This document shows positions 63,368 through 64,000 of a stretch of 64,000 bases of DNA, piece after piece (position 1 is the stretch's first letter; every line of letters begins with the position of its first letter). This stretch comes from Flaviramulus multivorans (GTDB taxonomy: Bacteria; Bacteroidota; Bacteroidia; Flavobacteriales; Flavobacteriaceae). The position numbers were made by a program, and so were the translations under genes. The stretch lies in contig NZ_JAKKDV010000008.1 in NCBI RefSeq assembly GCF_021728415.1, positions 1 through 64,000 of the forward strand, given 5' to 3'. Under the pieces are notes generated by a model. The model saw nothing but the letters and a program-made list of their open reading frames with translations, was not told where the DNA came from and did no database searches.

Positions 63368-64000
63368 ATGCTATTTAACTCATTAAGTTTCGTATTATTT
63401 TTAGTTATAGTAATAGTATTATACTATTCTAAAATATTTAATTGGACAGGAAAAAAGCGCATGCTTTTATTATCCAGTTATGTCTTCTATGGCATGTGGA
63501 ATCCTCCACTAGTCATTTTGTTATGGATATCCACCATCGTTGACTGGACAGCTGGAAAAAAATTAGCTGTTGAAGAGAATCAGAAGAAAAGAAAAATGTG
63601 GTTACTGCTAAGTATGTTTGTAAATCTTGGTTTTTTAGCCTTTTTTAAATATGGAGATTTTTTACTTGAAAATTTTGTGTCCTTAGTAAATATGGTAGGC
63701 ATTGAATTTCAGGCACGCCCAATGGATATTATTCTACCCATGGGTATTTCGTTCTACACGTTTCAAACCATGTCTTATACCATTGATATGTATAAACGTA
63801 AAATAGAACCTGCTAAAACGTTTTTAGATTTTGCGCTATATGTTACCTTTTTTCCGCAATTAGTAGCTGGACCCATTGTTAGAGCTAAGGATTTAATTAC
63901 TCAATTTTATGAAGAAAAAAAGGCTACTGCAAACCAGTTTATTTGGGGAACTTTTTTATTAACTATAGGGTTATTTCAAAAAGTCGTTTTAGCTGATACT
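63368..64000 (+). CDS. MBOAT-family acyltransferase (AlgI/DltB-like), cut by the window end
   Basis: The first 211 codons of a membrane O-acyltransferase, running off the right edge. It opens MLFNSLSFVLFLVIVIVLYY; SSYVFYGMWNPPLVILLW and FFKYGDFLLENFVSLVN are typical, and ILPMGISFYTFQTMSYTID with FFPQLVAGPIVRAKDL is the AlgI/DltB signature. The catalytic His lies beyond the edge. Adjacent to the SGNH-like gene, it probably transfers acyl groups across the inner membrane onto a surface polymer. Confidence 0.92.
   Translation, partial: MLFNSLSFVLFLVIVIVLYYSKIFNWTGKKRMLLLSSYVFYGMWNPPLVILLWISTIVDWTAGKKLAVEENQKKRKMWLLLSMFVNLGFLAFFKYGDFLLENFVSLVNMVGIEFQARPMDIILPMGISFYTFQTMSYTIDMYKRKIEPAKTFLDFALYVTFFPQLVAGPIVRAKDLITQFYEEKKATANQFIWGTFLLTIGLFQKVVLADT

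Overview
The window looks like a chromosomal segment of a marine-type member of the Flavobacteriaceae (Bacteroidota). The DNA is AT-rich. Promoters follow the Bacteroidota pattern (TAnnTTTG -7 box, with TTG about 20 bp upstream) rather than the E. coli pattern. Several proteins carry the type IX secretion 'gliding motility' C-terminal sorting domain, lipoproteins are numerous, and housekeeping proteins such as DUF5606 and the zinc-site-less Tgt are of the flavobacterial kind.

Layout. 1-545: two tandem minus-strand promoters of rRNA-operon type reading out of the left edge, then a compact structured RNA resembling Flavo-1. 546-3766: the translation operon thrS-infC-rpmI-rplT, in which infC has no ATG/GTG/TTG start. 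3.9-7 kb: a HAD phosphatase, a YjbQ protein, a lipoprotein and a protein usually misnamed asparagine synthetase B. 7.0-12.9 kb (minus strand): dnaB, accA, an EamA transporter, an LptF/G permease and tgt. 13-17.2 kb: a plug-only TonB-receptor-like protein, a beta-barrel protein, an FKBP lipoprotein, an S4 protein, a phosphoribosyltransferase and shikimate kinase. 17.3-17.6 kb: tRNA-Lys and tRNA-Leu.

17.7-22.1 kb is a carotenoid unit: a MerR/B12-binding regulator with the CarH/LitR light-sensing motifs, then crtI-crtB-crtZ-lycopene cyclase, predicted to make zeaxanthin. The crt promoter sits inside an 11-bp inverted repeat with a 14-bp spacer, and the regulator's own start region has a weaker repeat of the same geometry. 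This suggests a self-regulated, light- and cobalamin-responsive circuit. 22.1-23.8 kb: an RskA-like lipoprotein and a Crp/Fnr regulator, with a 20-bp palindrome placed near -41 of the lipoprotein promoter. 23.9-27 kb: DUF5606, def, ruvX, a small secreted protein and dapD.

27-33 kb is a lipopolysaccharide or surface-glycan cluster: a GT9, four GT2 enzymes, a WaaP-like kinase and a methyltransferase. It runs into tsaC, a CCA-adding enzyme, a GNAT and heme A synthase. 36.5-38 kb holds a pRiA4b-ORF3-like protein and an unrecognised protein with a kinase-like D-x4-N...DFD pattern. 38-50 kb: an ABC transporter pair followed by three large tandem T9SS type B exoproteins, the middle one with eleven acidic repeats. 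50-56 kb: uvrB, a TerB-like protein, a half-length DUF1456 protein, sucC and lysA.

56-64 kb is the least conventional region. A TPR histidine kinase and LytTR regulator are followed by exported proteins: a duplicated alpha/beta-barrel-like protein, two double SnoaL-like proteins, a RidA-like lipoprotein without the usual active-site arginine, and an SGNH-like/MBOAT pair cut by the window edge. Shared upstream motifs hint that the two-component system controls these genes. This cluster and the CarH-like circuit are the best candidates for an undescribed system. All calls come from reading the sequence and recalling protein families; no database search was run.
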